This document shows positions 1 through 10,613 of a stretch of DNA of 64,000 bases, in pieces. The stretch comes from Perca fluviatilis (lineage: Eukaryota; Chordata; Actinopteri; Perciformes; Percidae): assembly GCF_010015445.1 (NCBI RefSeq), contig NC_053133.1, forward strand, positions 4,148,264 through 4,212,263, in the 5' to 3' direction. The position numbers were made by a program, and so were the translations under genes. The notes beneath the pieces are model-generated. The model was given only the letters and a program-made list of their open reading frames with translations, was not told where the DNA came from and searched no databases. Numbering within the stretch: the first letter of the stretch is position 1; every line of letters begins with the position of its first letter.

Positions 1-365
1 AATTGCAGGAACTTGCAAAAATTGCAGGAACTTGCAAAAACTGCGGTTTGATGAAAAAGAAAAAAAAAGTGATTTGATGACACAATTACGTCACTTCATA
101 ACGTTCCCATGGCAACAGGGGAAAATGGCTGCTCTTGTGTGAAGTAAACACAAAATTTTTCTTTCGTTTTTCGTCCTGCTAAGATATATGTGACTTTTTT
201 TGCAATGAAAATGCAGGGATTATGAAATCATGCAAGCCCCGCATATTTTGCACGGAAATCGGCAATTTATGCGGCGAAAGTGCGGCATATTTGAAAAAAT
301 GCGGACTTTGGCTGATTATGAATTGAATTATGCGATCGCATAATCACGTTTTTCTGGAGGGACTG
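1..365. mobile_element. Right part of a non-autonomous DNA transposon (GGAGGGACTG terminus)
   Basis: This stretch ends in TTCTGGAGGGACTG at 365. The same terminus closes the complete element at 14481-15334. The interior is rich in short TGCGG and TTGCA motifs, and a 20-bp unit is duplicated at the very start of the window. The left end lies outside the window, so its target duplication cannot be checked. No coding capacity is visible. Confidence 0.6.
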
Positions 366-645
366 ATTATTAAGATCTTAGATTGTGTGGTCACTGAACG
401 GGAGTAGAACACAGCAAAGTGTTTTATTGACAATAGAACAAAAAGTTGCTTGGCCACACACACATTTTAAAACAATTGAGTGAATACATATGCTGCAGGG
501 ATAGACATTTGTCATCTACAATACTGGATTTCAACCGCCGGTCCTGGGCCTGATAGCCTTATACTCCCGTCATTTGATTTTTGGTTATATGATTAAATGC
601 AAACCTACCAATGTGCCACTAGAGTTCAATACCAACTGAAATTAT

Positions 646-1245
646 CAACCCGATCTCACTCGAAAGCGTACAAATAACACGGGTTTCCTGCCGTGCAGTA
701 ATGTCGTCCAAAGCGAATTCCGTAGCATTACATACCGGGCGCTCAATTGAAGTCATGGGACCGGTGCGTTTTATATGCACGCAGCTCGCGTCACCACGTT
801 GTGTGTTATCGCGAGAACAGCATCACACACAAAAACATAGATATGGTTGGGTTTAGAGAAAGAATGCAGGGAAAGGCTTTAATAACACAAGAAAATCACA
901 AAAACACACTAATAAACGGTTGGGTTTTGGGAAAGGCTTAACAAAAAAACACTACAAAGTCGCAAAAACGCGCCACATAAACACGCTAAAAAACGGTATA
1001 AAATCGCCAAACACGGGGCGCGAACCCTGGTCTCCTGGGTGAAAGTCCTGTGTTTTACCCATCCACCACCCTAACCAACCTCCTTACGTGGGCACACGTC
1101 CTTTCATACTATAAACGCAGTGGTTTCCATTACTGTAATTGGAGCGCTCCGCGTATCTGCTGTACGCACTATTTCAATTTCGCGTACACATTGCACGTAT
1201 TTCACAAGTAGAAACCCGTGGTATTTGTACGCTTTTCACACAATG
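646..1245. mobile_element. MITE with GTACAAATAACAC terminal inverted repeats, copy 1
   Basis: The left end has GATCTCACTCGAAAGCGTAC followed by AAATAACAC. The right end, near 1240, has the inverted form GGTATTTGTACGC. The same pair bounds a second copy at 9654-10315. The interior carries a block around 1015-1100 that includes GGGTGAAAGTCCTGTGTTTT. That block recurs inverted in copy 2 and, more diverged, near 9254, 29846 and 39345. The short open frame at 747-941 lies inside the element and is not a gene. Confidence 0.6.
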
Positions 1246-1738
1246 TTACCAAAGTTGAAGGCCCTTCTCAAAGAATTCTGAGTCATGTTTTTTGCATTGT
1301 GCTCTATCTTTTGATTTATCCCACCAGTGACCAGTGGGATAGTTTAAAGTTAAAGTTTTAGCTTATAGTATATGATGATGTTTATATTTAATAGTGTGCT
1401 AACTGGGTGTCTTCATCTAGATAGGCATTTAACCGGATTACAAAAACCCCAAAAAACCTGAGTCACTGCAAACTTAACAGCAAATAGCATTGCAGGTTAC
1501 AGTAGGTTTCTGGGGCTCTGGACTAAATATAATGTAATCTCCTGTGTGAACTATTTGGAATTTACTTTTGTTTATGTAGCCAACCTTATGCTTTTTTTAT
1601 TTTTTTATTCAGTGCTTACTTGTGTTAAATTTTAGGACTCTTGTAATTGTAATTACTCATCAATTTGTTTTCCTTCTCTGCCTCAGGTGAGATTCCTTCT
1701 AAAAGACCCTAGGGATTTCTTAATCTCACCTGCACAAT

Positions 1739-1792
<54 letters not shown>

Positions 1793-2160
1793 TCTTGTGT
1801 TACTGTTGCCTTAATTTTATTGTGCAAAATAAACAAATTCAAAATTCTAATTTTAAGCAGCACCAGTATTGATATTGAATAATGCCTAGAATTAATACAT
1901 AGAAAACTCTAATAATGTACCGTAACAAATAAAAAACCTATAATACACGTGGTACTACTTAACTCAGTATCGGCTACTCAAAAGCACCTTTGCCGCTTGA
2001 CAGAGCAAGATACATTTAAAAATAAAAAATAAAAATACGGAGTCGTATTGGTTCGGATGACTGTTATCCCAGAGTCATCAAACAGTCTGTTGTTATCCCA
2101 CGTTCATTAAAGCTATGATATTAAAGACTAGTATGTCTTAGCATATTAAATGAATAAATT
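1246..2160. other. Intergenic or intronic DNA with no recognised gene
   Basis: This AT-rich DNA lies downstream of the last visible cubn exon, within intron 5 if the gene continues to the left. Apart from a TA microsatellite I see no splice-bounded open frame. The 61-aa frame over the microsatellite is an artefact of the repeat. Confidence 0.5.
1741..1789. repeat. (TA)n microsatellite
   Basis: About 24 uninterrupted TA units. Confidence 0.97.
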
Positions 2161-2178
2161 CCATGTAACTGTCACAGT

Positions 2179-2405
2179 TTGGACTGTAGCAGTGACATAA
2201 GCGGTATTAACGTTATATTCGGCGATGTGCTATATCCCACAGGAATCTACTCGCAGAGCAACATGAAGAAGTATAGGTCCCTGGAGGCTCACAATGTTTT
2301 AACCAGTGGCTTTGTGGTAGTGGTTTTACATCACAAAATATCAGGGAGCAAAATCTGTTTATTTCGTTGTGATGTGAAGCCATCTTGGAGGGTTACTGCC
2401 ATAAA
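2179..2405 (+). pseudogene. Fragment resembling a SWIM-zinc-finger / YqaJ-associated transposon protein
   Basis: The frame contains YPTGIYSQSNMKKYRSLEAH followed by a hydrophobic segment and DVKPSWRVTA. This pattern (Y-P-x-G-I-Y, then K-x-Y-x-S-L-E-A-x-N) resembles the region upstream of the SWIM zinc finger in fish proteins that often carry a YqaJ nuclease domain. The expected Cys-x-Cys...Cys-x-His SWIM residues are missing, because the match fades after residue 75. The fragment lies antisense to cubn, so it is probably a decayed insertion. The assignment is from memory of the family pattern and is uncertain. Confidence 0.3.
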
Positions 2406-2717
2406 AAAAGCCCGATCAGACCTGAGTTGCAGACAGGACAACACCGTCTGTCTATTCAGCAGTATATAAAACTTAGGATCAGGACTTTGTTTTAACCTGT
2501 TAGAGGCTCAGAACGCCACACAGCATTTTCAGGCATTGTACCAGTAAAAAAAACGATCGTAAATATGACAAAGAGTAAAGATCAACCGCTAACAAGGTCT
2601 ACACTCATTAATTCCAGTGGTTTGTTTTCCCCCACGGCATGAACAGAAATGATCCTTTTAGTGGGCGTTCCCAGTAAATGCCGACCAAGTCTATGAAATA
2701 AACAGTATGGAACTCAC

Positions 2718-2819
2718 AGCCCAGTTGCTGGGACACACACAGTGGTATGCGTTGAGTAAGTTCAGACACGTTCCTCCATTCTGACAGGGATTACTGCTGC
2801 AGGACACCTTCTGCACTGT
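2718..2819 (-). CDS. cubn: Cubilin, coding exon 5 (first EGF-like domain)
   Basis: Minus-strand exon of 102 nt (34 codons, phase 0 at both ends). It is bounded by a pyrimidine-rich acceptor ending CTCCTCCAG and a GTGAGT donor. It encodes [20 protein letters not shown] and continues to CVCPSNWA. This gives five of the six EGF cysteines (exon residues 7, 12, 18, 27 and 29), and the sixth must lie in the next exon. The [12 protein letters not shown] core matches the first EGF domain of cubilin, the endocytic receptor for intrinsic factor-B12, albumin and other ligands in kidney proximal tubule and gut. I found no later exon before the left edge, so intron 5 is longer than 2.7 kb in this window and the remaining EGF and all CUB domains lie outside. 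Confidence 0.9.
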
Positions 2820-2936
2820 CTGGAGGAGAGAAAGAGGAGAAGGAAAGCTAAGAGATAAACATGACATGTATAGCAAATAAAGGTCATCAGGTCTTCAGTT
2901 TGAGCCATTACAACAAAGAGTTTTTAAATGTCTTAC

Positions 2937-2975
2937 CAATTCAAGTGCAGTCACTTTATTCTCAAGTGTTGACAC
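2937..2975 (-). CDS. cubn: Cubilin, coding exon 4 (39-nt micro-exon)
   Basis: The acceptor TTTCCAG and donor GTAAGA enclose exactly 39 nt encoding VSTLENKVTALEL. The position, phase 0 and 13-residue length agree with the short heptad-like segment that follows the NSK tripeptide in mammalian cubilin (LxxLExKxxxL pattern). It continues the coiled-coil-like helix that joins the N-terminal trimerisation region to the first EGF domain. The exon is only 117 nt upstream of exon 5. It is too short for an ORF search and was found by following the reading frame between exons 3 and 5. Confidence 0.85.
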
Positions 2976-3610
2976 CTGGAAAGCATGGGACATTTGTTTT
3001 GATGCAGTTCAGAATAAGCAATAGTTATTTGGACAGAGGAATTCTAAAAAGCTATTATTATAAACCCACAATAGTCTGTTTGATTGCATCAAACCACTTC
3101 ATAACTGAAAGCAGAAATTAAAACCAAAATTGGCATTCTTTTATAGAAATAAATCTCGCCTCACCCAAAGTTATAGGAAACAGATAGTTCAAGCTACGTT
3201 TCTATCAGTTTTGGATTACGGGGATATCATTTCTATGCATGCAGCTTCCTCTACATTAAAGCCACTTGATGCAGTGTATCACTCTGCCCTTAGATTTATA
3301 TCTGGTGATGGATTCAGTACCAACCACTTTATCAAAATGTAGGCTGGACTTCTTTTGCTCTAAGAAGGGAGCAACACTGCATTCTATGTATTTCCAAAGC
3401 CTTGCTTAACAAATTGCCTGTATATTTAACAAGCTTGAATTTTAAATCGTATCACTATGGCATTCGCACCAGGGATTTCTTGGTCCTAAATATTCCAATC
3501 GTTAAGACAGAATTAGGCAAAACTGCATGTGAATATTATGCTCCATATAAATGGAATAACATGCAGATTCAAATGAAATTGAACAGCCTGATTCAATTTA
3601 ATCCCTTTAG

Positions 3611-3908
3611 GCCATGTTCACACTTGGCGTCTTTTTTTTAAAATGCCAGCGTCTGTTTTACATTTTAATCCTATAGAATAAACCGTTCTCAAAAAAGTCG
3701 TGAGCGCCATAGATGCATATATGATATGACCGGGTGCTCCCTGTACAGGGAACTCTCTTTGTTTTATCTAACGTTAGCACCTCTCTCTTTCTCTCTGTTC
3801 TTTCTCTAGCTCACTCCACCACTTTGTTTTATCTAATGTTAGCACCACCCTCTCTCTCTCTGTTGTTTCTGTAGCTCGCTCCAACACTTTGTTTTATCTA
3901 ACGTTAGC

Positions 3909-3955
<47 letters not shown>

Positions 3956-4187
3956 CTTTCTGTAGCTCACTCCACGACTTTGTTTTATATAACGTTAGCA
4001 CCACTCCACATAGTGCTCTAGGATACTGTAGCATTCTGTAGCATTAGCTGTTGTTATAGCAACAAAAGACGCTCTCGGCTGATTTTGGAACCAAAACGCT
4101 GCCAGCTTTTTTTCTACTACAAAAGCGCCCTAACTTTAACGTCAACTTTATCTTGTCAAAAAAGACGCCAAATGTGAACATAGCCTT
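3611..4187. mobile_element. MITE inserted in the LINE, with an internal minisatellite
   Basis: The terminal inverted repeats are about 27 bp. The left end is AGGCCATGTTCACACTTGGC and the right end, inverted, is AGGCTATGTTCACATTTGGC, both followed by GTCTTTTTT. The interior (about 3755-4010) is a tandem array of a unit that includes TTTTATCTAACGTTAGCACC. Each unit is followed by a CT tract and TTTCTGTAGCTC. The CT tract in the third unit is expanded (3910-3952). Confidence 0.65.
3910..3952. repeat. (CT)n microsatellite
   Basis: About 21 CT units inside the minisatellite of the surrounding MITE. Confidence 0.95.
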
Positions 4188-4579
4188 AAATGTCTTCTTT
4201 ATGAGTCTGTGTATTCTCAATGTACATGTGCACTTTGAGTTGTTTAACATTGTGTAAATGTTTCATGTGTGTACTGTGCATTGCAACTGTATATTGTATA
4301 TTAATTACTATGTTCAGTAGTTTTATATATATTGTAATTTTATATGGCATGTAATCAGATAACATAATAAATTCACACAAGAATATGCAAATGAGCTAAA
4401 AGTGTAAAAGTAAATAAATAAGTATTAACTATACATAAGGAACATGTTTGTGGTGCACAAGGAATTGTTAAAATGTGGTTTACAACTGGATTTGCTTGAT
4501 TTCATTTTTTTTTTTTAATGACTCAATGCATATAAGATTGTCATCCAACAGGAAGTAGCTGTAATGTCTAATTTCTAAC

Positions 4580-4675
4580 CTTGGTATCAAGCTGGTTCAG
4601 TTTGTTGGTGACATCAGGGGGAACTGCACCTCCGTGAGACTTTATGTCATTAATGTCTTCTTTGTTGGTTTTGAT
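4580..4675 (-). CDS. cubn: Cubilin, coding exon 3
   Basis: This 96-nt minus-strand exon (32 codons) has an acceptor ending ATTTCAG and a donor AAG|GTTAGA. It encodes IKTNKEDINDIKSHGGAVPP and then DVTNKLNQLDTK. It aligns without gaps to the cubilin segment just upstream of the short coiled-coil exon (I-x-K-N-K-E-D-I...S-K). Phase 0 at both ends fits exons 2 and 4. The region lies after the furin site and helps assemble the cubilin trimer with amnionless. Confidence 0.88.
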
Positions 4676-4924
4676 CTGAAATCAGACAGTGACAAACACT
4701 TCAGTAAGACAAAAGTTGAAGACAAAATTGTTCCTTGAAGAAAACCTTCACGAACATTAACCATCTGAGCAGGGGCGTAGCACAACATTCTGGGCCCTGT
4801 AGAAACCATTCTCTATGGGCCCTCCCCCGCATCCACAGCTATTCATTCTAGCATCTTTCTGGGAACTCCGCACATGAGGGTCCTGGGTACTCAGTCCCAT
4901 TTCCACACCCAGTCCGACACCCCT

Positions 4925-5255
4925 GCCTCTGAGGACAAAAGAAGCACCCGCGAGTCCAAGCGATGGTTGACAACACTCCTACTCAAAAAGCGAGATTACA
5001 AAATTTAATTTTAGACATTTATTTGCTATTTTATTCATATATTACGCTACTTTTGTGAACCCAAGGCTAATAATATATAAAATATAATATATTATATTAT
5101 AAATTGCTCTAGAACAATTTTGCGTGTCACTTGACGGAAAACTGAGTTCGTTCTGAACATTTTGATATGAAACGCACAGGGATCAGGTTAAATGCAAAAA
5201 CCTTTAAAAGGAGAATTCAAGAAGATATCTATAAATGCCCTTAGACCTCAGAGGG
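4925..5255. mobile_element. MITE with CCTCTGAGG termini, copy 1
   Basis: The left end is CCTCTGAGGACAAAAG and the right end is GACCTCAGAGGGTT. The second copy at 47410-47788 shares blocks such as TATTTGCTATTTTATTCATA and TCAAGAAGATATCTATAAAT. It lies in intron 2 of cubn. Confidence 0.6.
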
Positions 5256-5547
5256 TTGACGAACTTACAACTTAGTACTGTATTTCGTACAGTGTGGTCT
5301 GAAAACATACTGTGAATTATTTCTGTTTCATTCCTGGGAATGTACATTTCTCTTTCATGTTTCTTTTATTTTGTATCATTAATGTTGAATCTGACTGAGC
5401 ACATACATGTTCTCCTTAAATTGCTGTCACTGTTTAATGTGTGTGTGCAGTTAATTGGAGTACCTATGTTTGCTCTGCCGAGCAAGCCCAATTTTAGCAC
5501 ATTGTCTCATGTTTGGCAATCCTCTCAGAAAGATGTTTGAGATTAGA

Positions 5548-5690
5548 GCTACAAACAATCGATTAATCGATAAGTTTTGTTGTCATTACTTAGAATTCCT
5601 CGTGGGAGAGACAGAACCTACACACTATAGCTTTAATGGAGAAAATAATTTGACAATGAAAATAATTGTTAGTTGCAGACCTACTTGAGA
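5548..5690. mobile_element. hAT-type MITE remnant
   Basis: The sequence runs from AATCGATTAATCGATAAG to AATAATTGTTAGTTGCAG. This is a degenerate form of the fish MITE whose end reads GGGCTGCAACTAAC. A related copy lies at about 22810-23112. Confidence 0.45.
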
Positions 5691-5724
5691 TTGTTTTTAA
5701 TTCTTTGATGTCTGAAACGTTTAA

Positions 5725-6160
5725 CCCTTGTGTTGTCTTCATGTCGGCCATGAACTTGTTGTCCTTACAGGTCAAAATGTTTTGGCGCTTTTTTTCCAAC
5801 GCTTTTTTAAATTTATGGTCAATGAACCTGATTTAAATGACATTGTATCTCATTTTTGAGTTTAAAAAAGCAGAAATTATGAATTACTTTGGCTAATAGT
5901 CAGATGATGTTGAGTGAATCACAGACAGGTTTATGTCAAAGTTCAGTCAGGTTGCTGTTTTTTTTTATTTTATTCAAAAGCTATAAAATAGAATATGTTA
6001 TCATGAATTTTACCTGCGAAGAATGTTGTATGGGTAACATACGTTTGTACAACGTACTTCCATGCATCATTGTTATTTTTGGGCAATTTTGTTGAAAGAA
6101 ACCTTATATTTCTGATATAATTTTTTTTTTTAAACGGGTCAAATTTGGACAACACCAGGG
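5725..6160. mobile_element. TTAA-targeted MITE, CCCTTGTGTTGTC family, copy 1
   Basis: The left side is TTAA followed by CCCTTGTGTTGTCTTC. The right side is GGACAACACCAGGG followed by TTAG. The ends resemble piggyBac termini (TTAA-CCC). At least four relatives lie in this window (6698, 43347, about 57004 and 58984). The short open frames inside are non-coding. Confidence 0.65.
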
Positions 6161-6599
6161 TTAGAGTTAAACAATAAATACCAACTGCTTCCAACGTGAC
6201 ACTGTTCATTCCTCTCCTGTTAATTTTAGGTCTGAGCACACGTCACAAGGCTTCAGATGTTTAGTTAAAGGAGTGTGTTTGACTCTAATGCACCTCTAAC
6301 TCTACGGCTTCTGATCTTTGGCCTTGTCCAAACTGCTGTGTCTGCTTCCTAATTTGTTAATCATTCATAGCCTCATATGAGAAGCAGCGTGCTTTCGGTT
6401 GTGTAAAGCTGATAAGAAGTTATAATGAGACAGTTAAGTAGGTGTTTGGATAGGCTAATTGGATTGCTGTTGTGATCATGCTGACGTGCTGGAAGTACAA
6501 CCAGATCACTTGTTTCAACAGATAAAGCCAAGCCTCACGCATTCAAACATGAGCACCAAAGTAATTAAACATATCTGTATTTCTGTATCTCTGTGTCCC

Positions 6600-7126
6600 A
6601 ACAGATAGCAGATGGCCGCCCACCCAGAGCCTGGGTCTGTCCGAGGTTTCTGCCTAAAAGGAAGTTTTTTTCTCACCACTCGAGGGTTCTGCCTAAAGCC
6701 TTGTGTTGTCTTCCCGTCGACCATGCACCTTTTTTTTTTCTGTGTCAAAATTTAAAATTAAAACCTTTTTTTCAACGTTTTGGACGGGGGGTTTTTTGAC
6801 ACTTTTGTCACTTTTACCTAAGTTTTTGACACTTTTCCAAGTTTTTTGTCACTTCTTAACGATTTTGTTCAACATTGTTTAATCCATTTTTTTGACATTT
6901 TGGTTGAAAGAAATCCAAATTTCAGAACCTTTTTGAAAATGGGTCAAATTTGACCCAAGGACAACAGGAGGCTAAAATGAAGTTTTTCCTTGCCACTGTT
7001 GCAGTAAATGCTTGGGGGAATTGTTGGGTCTTTGTAAGTTATAGAGTGTGATCTAGACCTACTCGATTTGTAAAGTGTCTTGCGATAACTCTTGTTATGA
7101 TTTGATACTATTAATAAAATTGCAGC
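6600..7126 (+). mobile_element. Fish repeat with LINE-like 3' tail, split by a MITE
   Basis: The sequence has AGAGCCTGGGTCTGTCCGAG, then GGGGGAATTGTTGGGTCTTT, and ends in TTGATACTATTAATAAAATT. The same order recurs at about 61465-61650. It is interrupted at 6698-6972 by a TTAA-family MITE and cut off at 7126 by a hAT insertion. Confidence 0.5.
6698..6972. mobile_element. CCCTTGTGTTGTC-family MITE, copy 2 (TAAA target)
   Basis: The ends are GCCTTGTGTTGTC (left) and GACAACAGGAGGC (right). Both are flanked by TAAA (6694-6697 and 6973-6976), a variant of the usual TTAA target. Confidence 0.7.
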
Positions 7127-7288
7127 CAGGGCTGTAGTCAAGTCCACCTTTGTTGAGTCCAAGACTAGTCGAGACCAAGTCAAGACCGAATCCAAAGAGG
7201 TTCAAGTCCAAGTCAAGACCGAGTCCAAATGAGAGACAGTCAAGATCGTAAAAAGAAAGGGTCAGATTAGGCCACATTATTTACTTAA

Positions 7289-7975
7289 ACGGCTCATATC
7301 ATGCTCATTTTCAGGTTCATAATTGTATTTAGAGGTTATATCAGAATAGGTTTACGTGGTTTAATTTTCAGAAAACACCATATTTTTGTTGTACTGCACA
7401 TTGCTCCAGCTCCTCTTTTCACCCTGTGTGTTGAGCTCTCTGTTTTAGCTACAGAGTAAGACATCTCACTTCTGTTCCATCTTTGTTGGGAGTCGCACAT
7501 GCTGAGTACCTAGGTAAGGACTACTAGCCAGTCAGAAGCAGAGTATGAGGGCGTGCCCTGACAGTAGCTAGGTAAGGACTACTAGCCAGTCAGAAGCAGA
7601 GTATGAGGGCATGCCCTGACAGTACCTAGGTAAGGACTACTAGCCAGTCAGAAGCAGAGTATGAGGGCATGCCCTGACAGTACCTAGGTAAGGACTACTA
7701 GCCAGTCAGAAGCAGAGTATGAGGGCGTGCCACGCTAGCAGCTAGGTGAGCATTATAACGTGTGTTCCAAAGTGACCACTTTTGTCTCTGAAGTAAAGGC
7801 TGGACTACAATAGAGCTGTTTGGAGCAGTTTGTGAACAGTGTTTTCTGTTGGAGATGGTAAGTCCCTATGGGTGGAATTTGGGTTTTTTCACTTTGGAAG
7901 CCTATTACATGCACAAAAAAGATACGTAACACAATAAAGGAAAGGGAAAACGCCAAAAAGACTAATATGAGCACT
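7289..7975. mobile_element. TTAA-flanked MITE nested in the hAT element
   Basis: TTAA at 7285-7288 precedes ACGGCTCATATCATGCTC. The right end AATATGAGCACT is followed by TTAA at 7976-7979. The interior carries a four-copy 58-bp tandem repeat. Confidence 0.7.
7505..7745. repeat. 58-bp tandem repeat, four copies
   Basis: Four near-identical units each contain CTAGGTAAGGACTACTAGCC and GAAGCAGAGTATGAGGGC. The differences are single bases, which suggests recent local expansion inside the MITE. Confidence 0.9.
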
Positions 7976-8415
7976 TTAAAATATAAAATGGAAATGTTCC
8001 CATTCTTCAACTTAGTACTTGTCCTGAAGAATCCATAGTACAAAGTGCTTTGCTGACATTGTGTCTGTGGCCAAAATGAAAACTATTGATACCTAATGAT
8101 AGAGGTAGCCTACTGTATATTCCAGGTGTATACCAGGTGACCAATCTCGATGCCTGTTCTAGATGGATTTTGAATTAAACCAATACCTGTTTTCTGAACG
8201 AGCACACTTCATCAATGGTTTTGTTTTGAAGGAGGAAGTTACTTTAGAATAAAAGCATATAATGCTGGACTCGGTCGAGACCTACTAGAATATTTGGCGA
8301 ATACAATGCCCGAGTCAAGTCGGAGTCCAAATACCGAGTCCAAGACGAGTCCAAGTCAACAGGAAAACATCTTGAGTCAGAGTCCGGACTCATGTATTAA
8401 AGCCCTGATAGCAGC

Positions 8416-9240
8416 CATAATGATTGGATGCAAACTATGCTCAGGAACTGGAAAGTGACTGAGGCAACTCCTGTTTAGTAACACACGACTCTGCAAGGAA
8501 GGCTTGTTGCAAAGGAAGGAAGACATTTCTTACAGGGAAGGTAGATTAGGGTTATTTGTATGCAGAGTGGTGAGACATATCCAGGGTGGAATTCATTTAC
8601 CTTTCATGTTGCTTTTGTGCTTTCAAAGTTATTCCTTATTATCAGGGACACACGGAATCTGCTGGCTCAGAATTTTCCGCATAAAAAAATAAATAATTAA
8701 ACTCGGAATATTATATTATCTCCTGCTGAAAAATGTAAAAAGAAATCTGCAGAGATCCCGTTTGGCCCTGTTTATTATTAAGCATTTAATTTATTACAAA
8801 GTCACTTTATTGCACCTATATGAACCATTTTCTTTTCGTTTTTCTTATTGTGAGGTTATTCTTGGGCTGGTGGAATGGGAAACACCGAGCTTGCACAGTA
8901 TATGCTTCCTGGTTGTTGCAACCATGAAGTCAGTTATGAAAAAGAAGTCATCCCAAAAGTTTATCTGCAGTTTTCTGTGTGTCATGCACTGTAAAATATC
9001 AGTTTTCTTGTTTTGATTAAAATGTAATTTACTCATTATCACTGACTGCATAAACCCCTGAAGTGTGTTTGATGAACTCGTCCTTACACCTAAACAACAG
9101 AATAGGTTGATTGTCAATGACTCCCAAAACGACATACATGACATGTTATTTACTGCCACACGGTGGCTTTTTAAACACATGACTGTAACACGGACCGCGG
9201 TGGCAGTTTTAATCATGTGACAAATAGTTAGCATTGATTT
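8416..9240. other. cubn intron 2 DNA, nothing recognised
   Basis: This AT-rich intronic sequence has overlapping short open frames on both strands (8762-9016 and 8845-9234). They lack conserved motifs and splice context. I see no gene here. Confidence 0.5.
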
Positions 9241-9540
9241 TTGGTTTCATACAGGTGCGAACCCTGGTCTCCCGGGTCTGTTTGACCCACCCACCACTCC
9301 AACCTGCCTCCTTTTGTGGAATTTGGCGCTCTTATACTTTGTTGTCTCACATTCTCGTTTGCTCCCCCGATAATTACTATGTCCACGACAGGTTGACATT
9401 TTTAATTTCATTTCATGTTTATTTGGAACAGACGCTAAGACATAGACATTTCTGCAACCAATCTCCAATGTACAGTACAGCATCACAGCATTTATAGCTC
9501 TTGCTAATATCCAATGCCCGTCCCTAGAAGAGCTTTTAAA
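9241..9540. repeat. Repeat fragment related to the GTACAAATAACAC MITEs
   Basis: The block GGTGCGAACCCTGGTCTCCC, followed by GGTCTGTTTGACCCACCCAC, is a diverged copy of the internal module at 1015-1100 and 9835-9900. The rest is unassigned. Confidence 0.4.
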
Positions 9541-9653
9541 CATAAAAACAAATATAAAACATTGCTACATTAAAATACATAAAGCACATAAGCATACAAG
9601 GCACATCCATCTGTACCACTCCCCTTACCCCCACCCCACCCTTATATGCAGCT

Positions 9654-10315
9654 CAGTCTCAGTCAAAAGCGTACAAATAACACAGGTTTCTCACTTTGAA
9701 AATACGTGCATTGTGTACGCCAAAGTCAAAATGTGCGTGCAGTAGATACGTGGAGTGCTCCAATAACAGTAATGGAGACTGCGGCTCTTGCAATCTTGCT
9801 CACGTATAGTATAAAGGGACGTGGGACCACGTAAGGAGGTTGGTTGCGGTGGCGGATGGGTAAAACACAGGACTTTCACCTGGGAGATTGGGTTTCGCGT
9901 CCTGCGTGTGGTGATTTTTAGCCGTTTTTTTTTTGTTAAACTTTTTTTTTTTTTTTTAAGCCTTCCCCAATATTTCTTCCCTAAACCCAACCGTTTATTA
10001 GCGTGTTTTTGTGGTTATGTGCCGTGTTTTTGTCACTTTCTTGTGTTACTAAAGCCTTCCCTGCATTCTTTTCCTAAACCCAACCATTTTTTTTGGCGTG
10101 ACGTTGTTCTCGCAATAGTACATTACGGTCTCGCGATAACACACCACGCGTGGCGCCGAGCCAACGTGCGCTCGCCAACGCAGTTACCGCCCGTACTATA
10201 ATGGAACGGCTCCACGTATGTACTGCCACGAAATTTGGAACTTTGCACATTATTACTTACACGCAGAGTGTAAAACCTGTGTTATTTGTACGCTTTTGAG
10301 TGAGACCGGGTTGTC
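9654..10315. mobile_element. MITE with GTACAAATAACAC terminal inverted repeats, copy 2
   Basis: The left end is CAGTCAAAAGCGTACAAATA and the right end is TATTTGTACGCTTTTGAGTG, inverted copies of each other over about 30 bp. The interior contains the module seen in copy 1 in the opposite orientation (about 9835-9900, GGATGGGTAAAACACAGGAC). The 126-aa and 99-aa open frames here fall within the element. Confidence 0.7.
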
Positions 10316-10613
10316 ATATGTGAACAGGTCTGATAATCAATTAAAAACTTCTTAAGTTTAATTTTAAAAAGCTTATGACTTTTCTTTATTGCTTTTAGCT
10401 AAATAGGCAGCTCATTCCATGCCTTAGGTCCCTTAATTGAGATTGATGTAAGGAGTTTTTTCTAAAGGATAATAAATATAGGTCGTTATGAGCTGCTTGC
10501 AAACTCGACCTACACGGTCGTTTTCTGGGTGAGGACGATCTGGTTAAATATTATGAACCACTGGACTTTATTCCGTCACATGAAAGTTAGTAATGGAAAA
10601 AGGCTGAGCTTAC

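Larger units (their letters stand above)
3120..4250 (+). mobile_element. LINE 3'-terminal coding fragment, interrupted by a MITE
   Basis: Two consecutive frames (3130-3342 and 3402-3641) encode FYRNKSRLTQSYRKQIVQAT, then FLSVLDYGDI, and later KTACEYYAPYKWNN. This is the C-terminal end of a fish non-LTR retrotransposon ORF2 (the L-D-Y-G and A-P-x-x-W-N motifs). A frame break near 3340 disables it. A MITE at 3611-4187 cuts the element, and LINE-like sequence seems to resume at about 4188. It is antisense to cubn, inside intron 3. Confidence 0.65.
7127..8407. mobile_element. hAT-type element (CAGGGCT...AGCCCTG), itself interrupted
   Basis: The terminal repeats are CAGGGCTGTAGTCAAGTCC (left) and GGACTCATGTATTAAAGCCCTG (right; AGCCCTG ends at 8407). 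The flanking 8-mers ATTGCAGC (7119-7126) and ATAGCAGC (8408-8415) differ at one base, which fits a hAT target duplication. The body is made of GAGTCCAAGTC-like repeats. A separate MITE occupies 7289-7975. A related GAGTC-rich element lies at 16531-17941. Confidence 0.75.

Noticed and set aside
7505..7745. CRISPR-like array of four spaced repeats
   Set aside because: The 58-bp units are contiguous tandem copies with no unique spacers, in a eukaryotic genome, inside a MITE.
9821..10201. 126-aa frame
   Set aside because: It lies wholly inside the GTACAAATAACAC MITE and includes a T-rich stretch.
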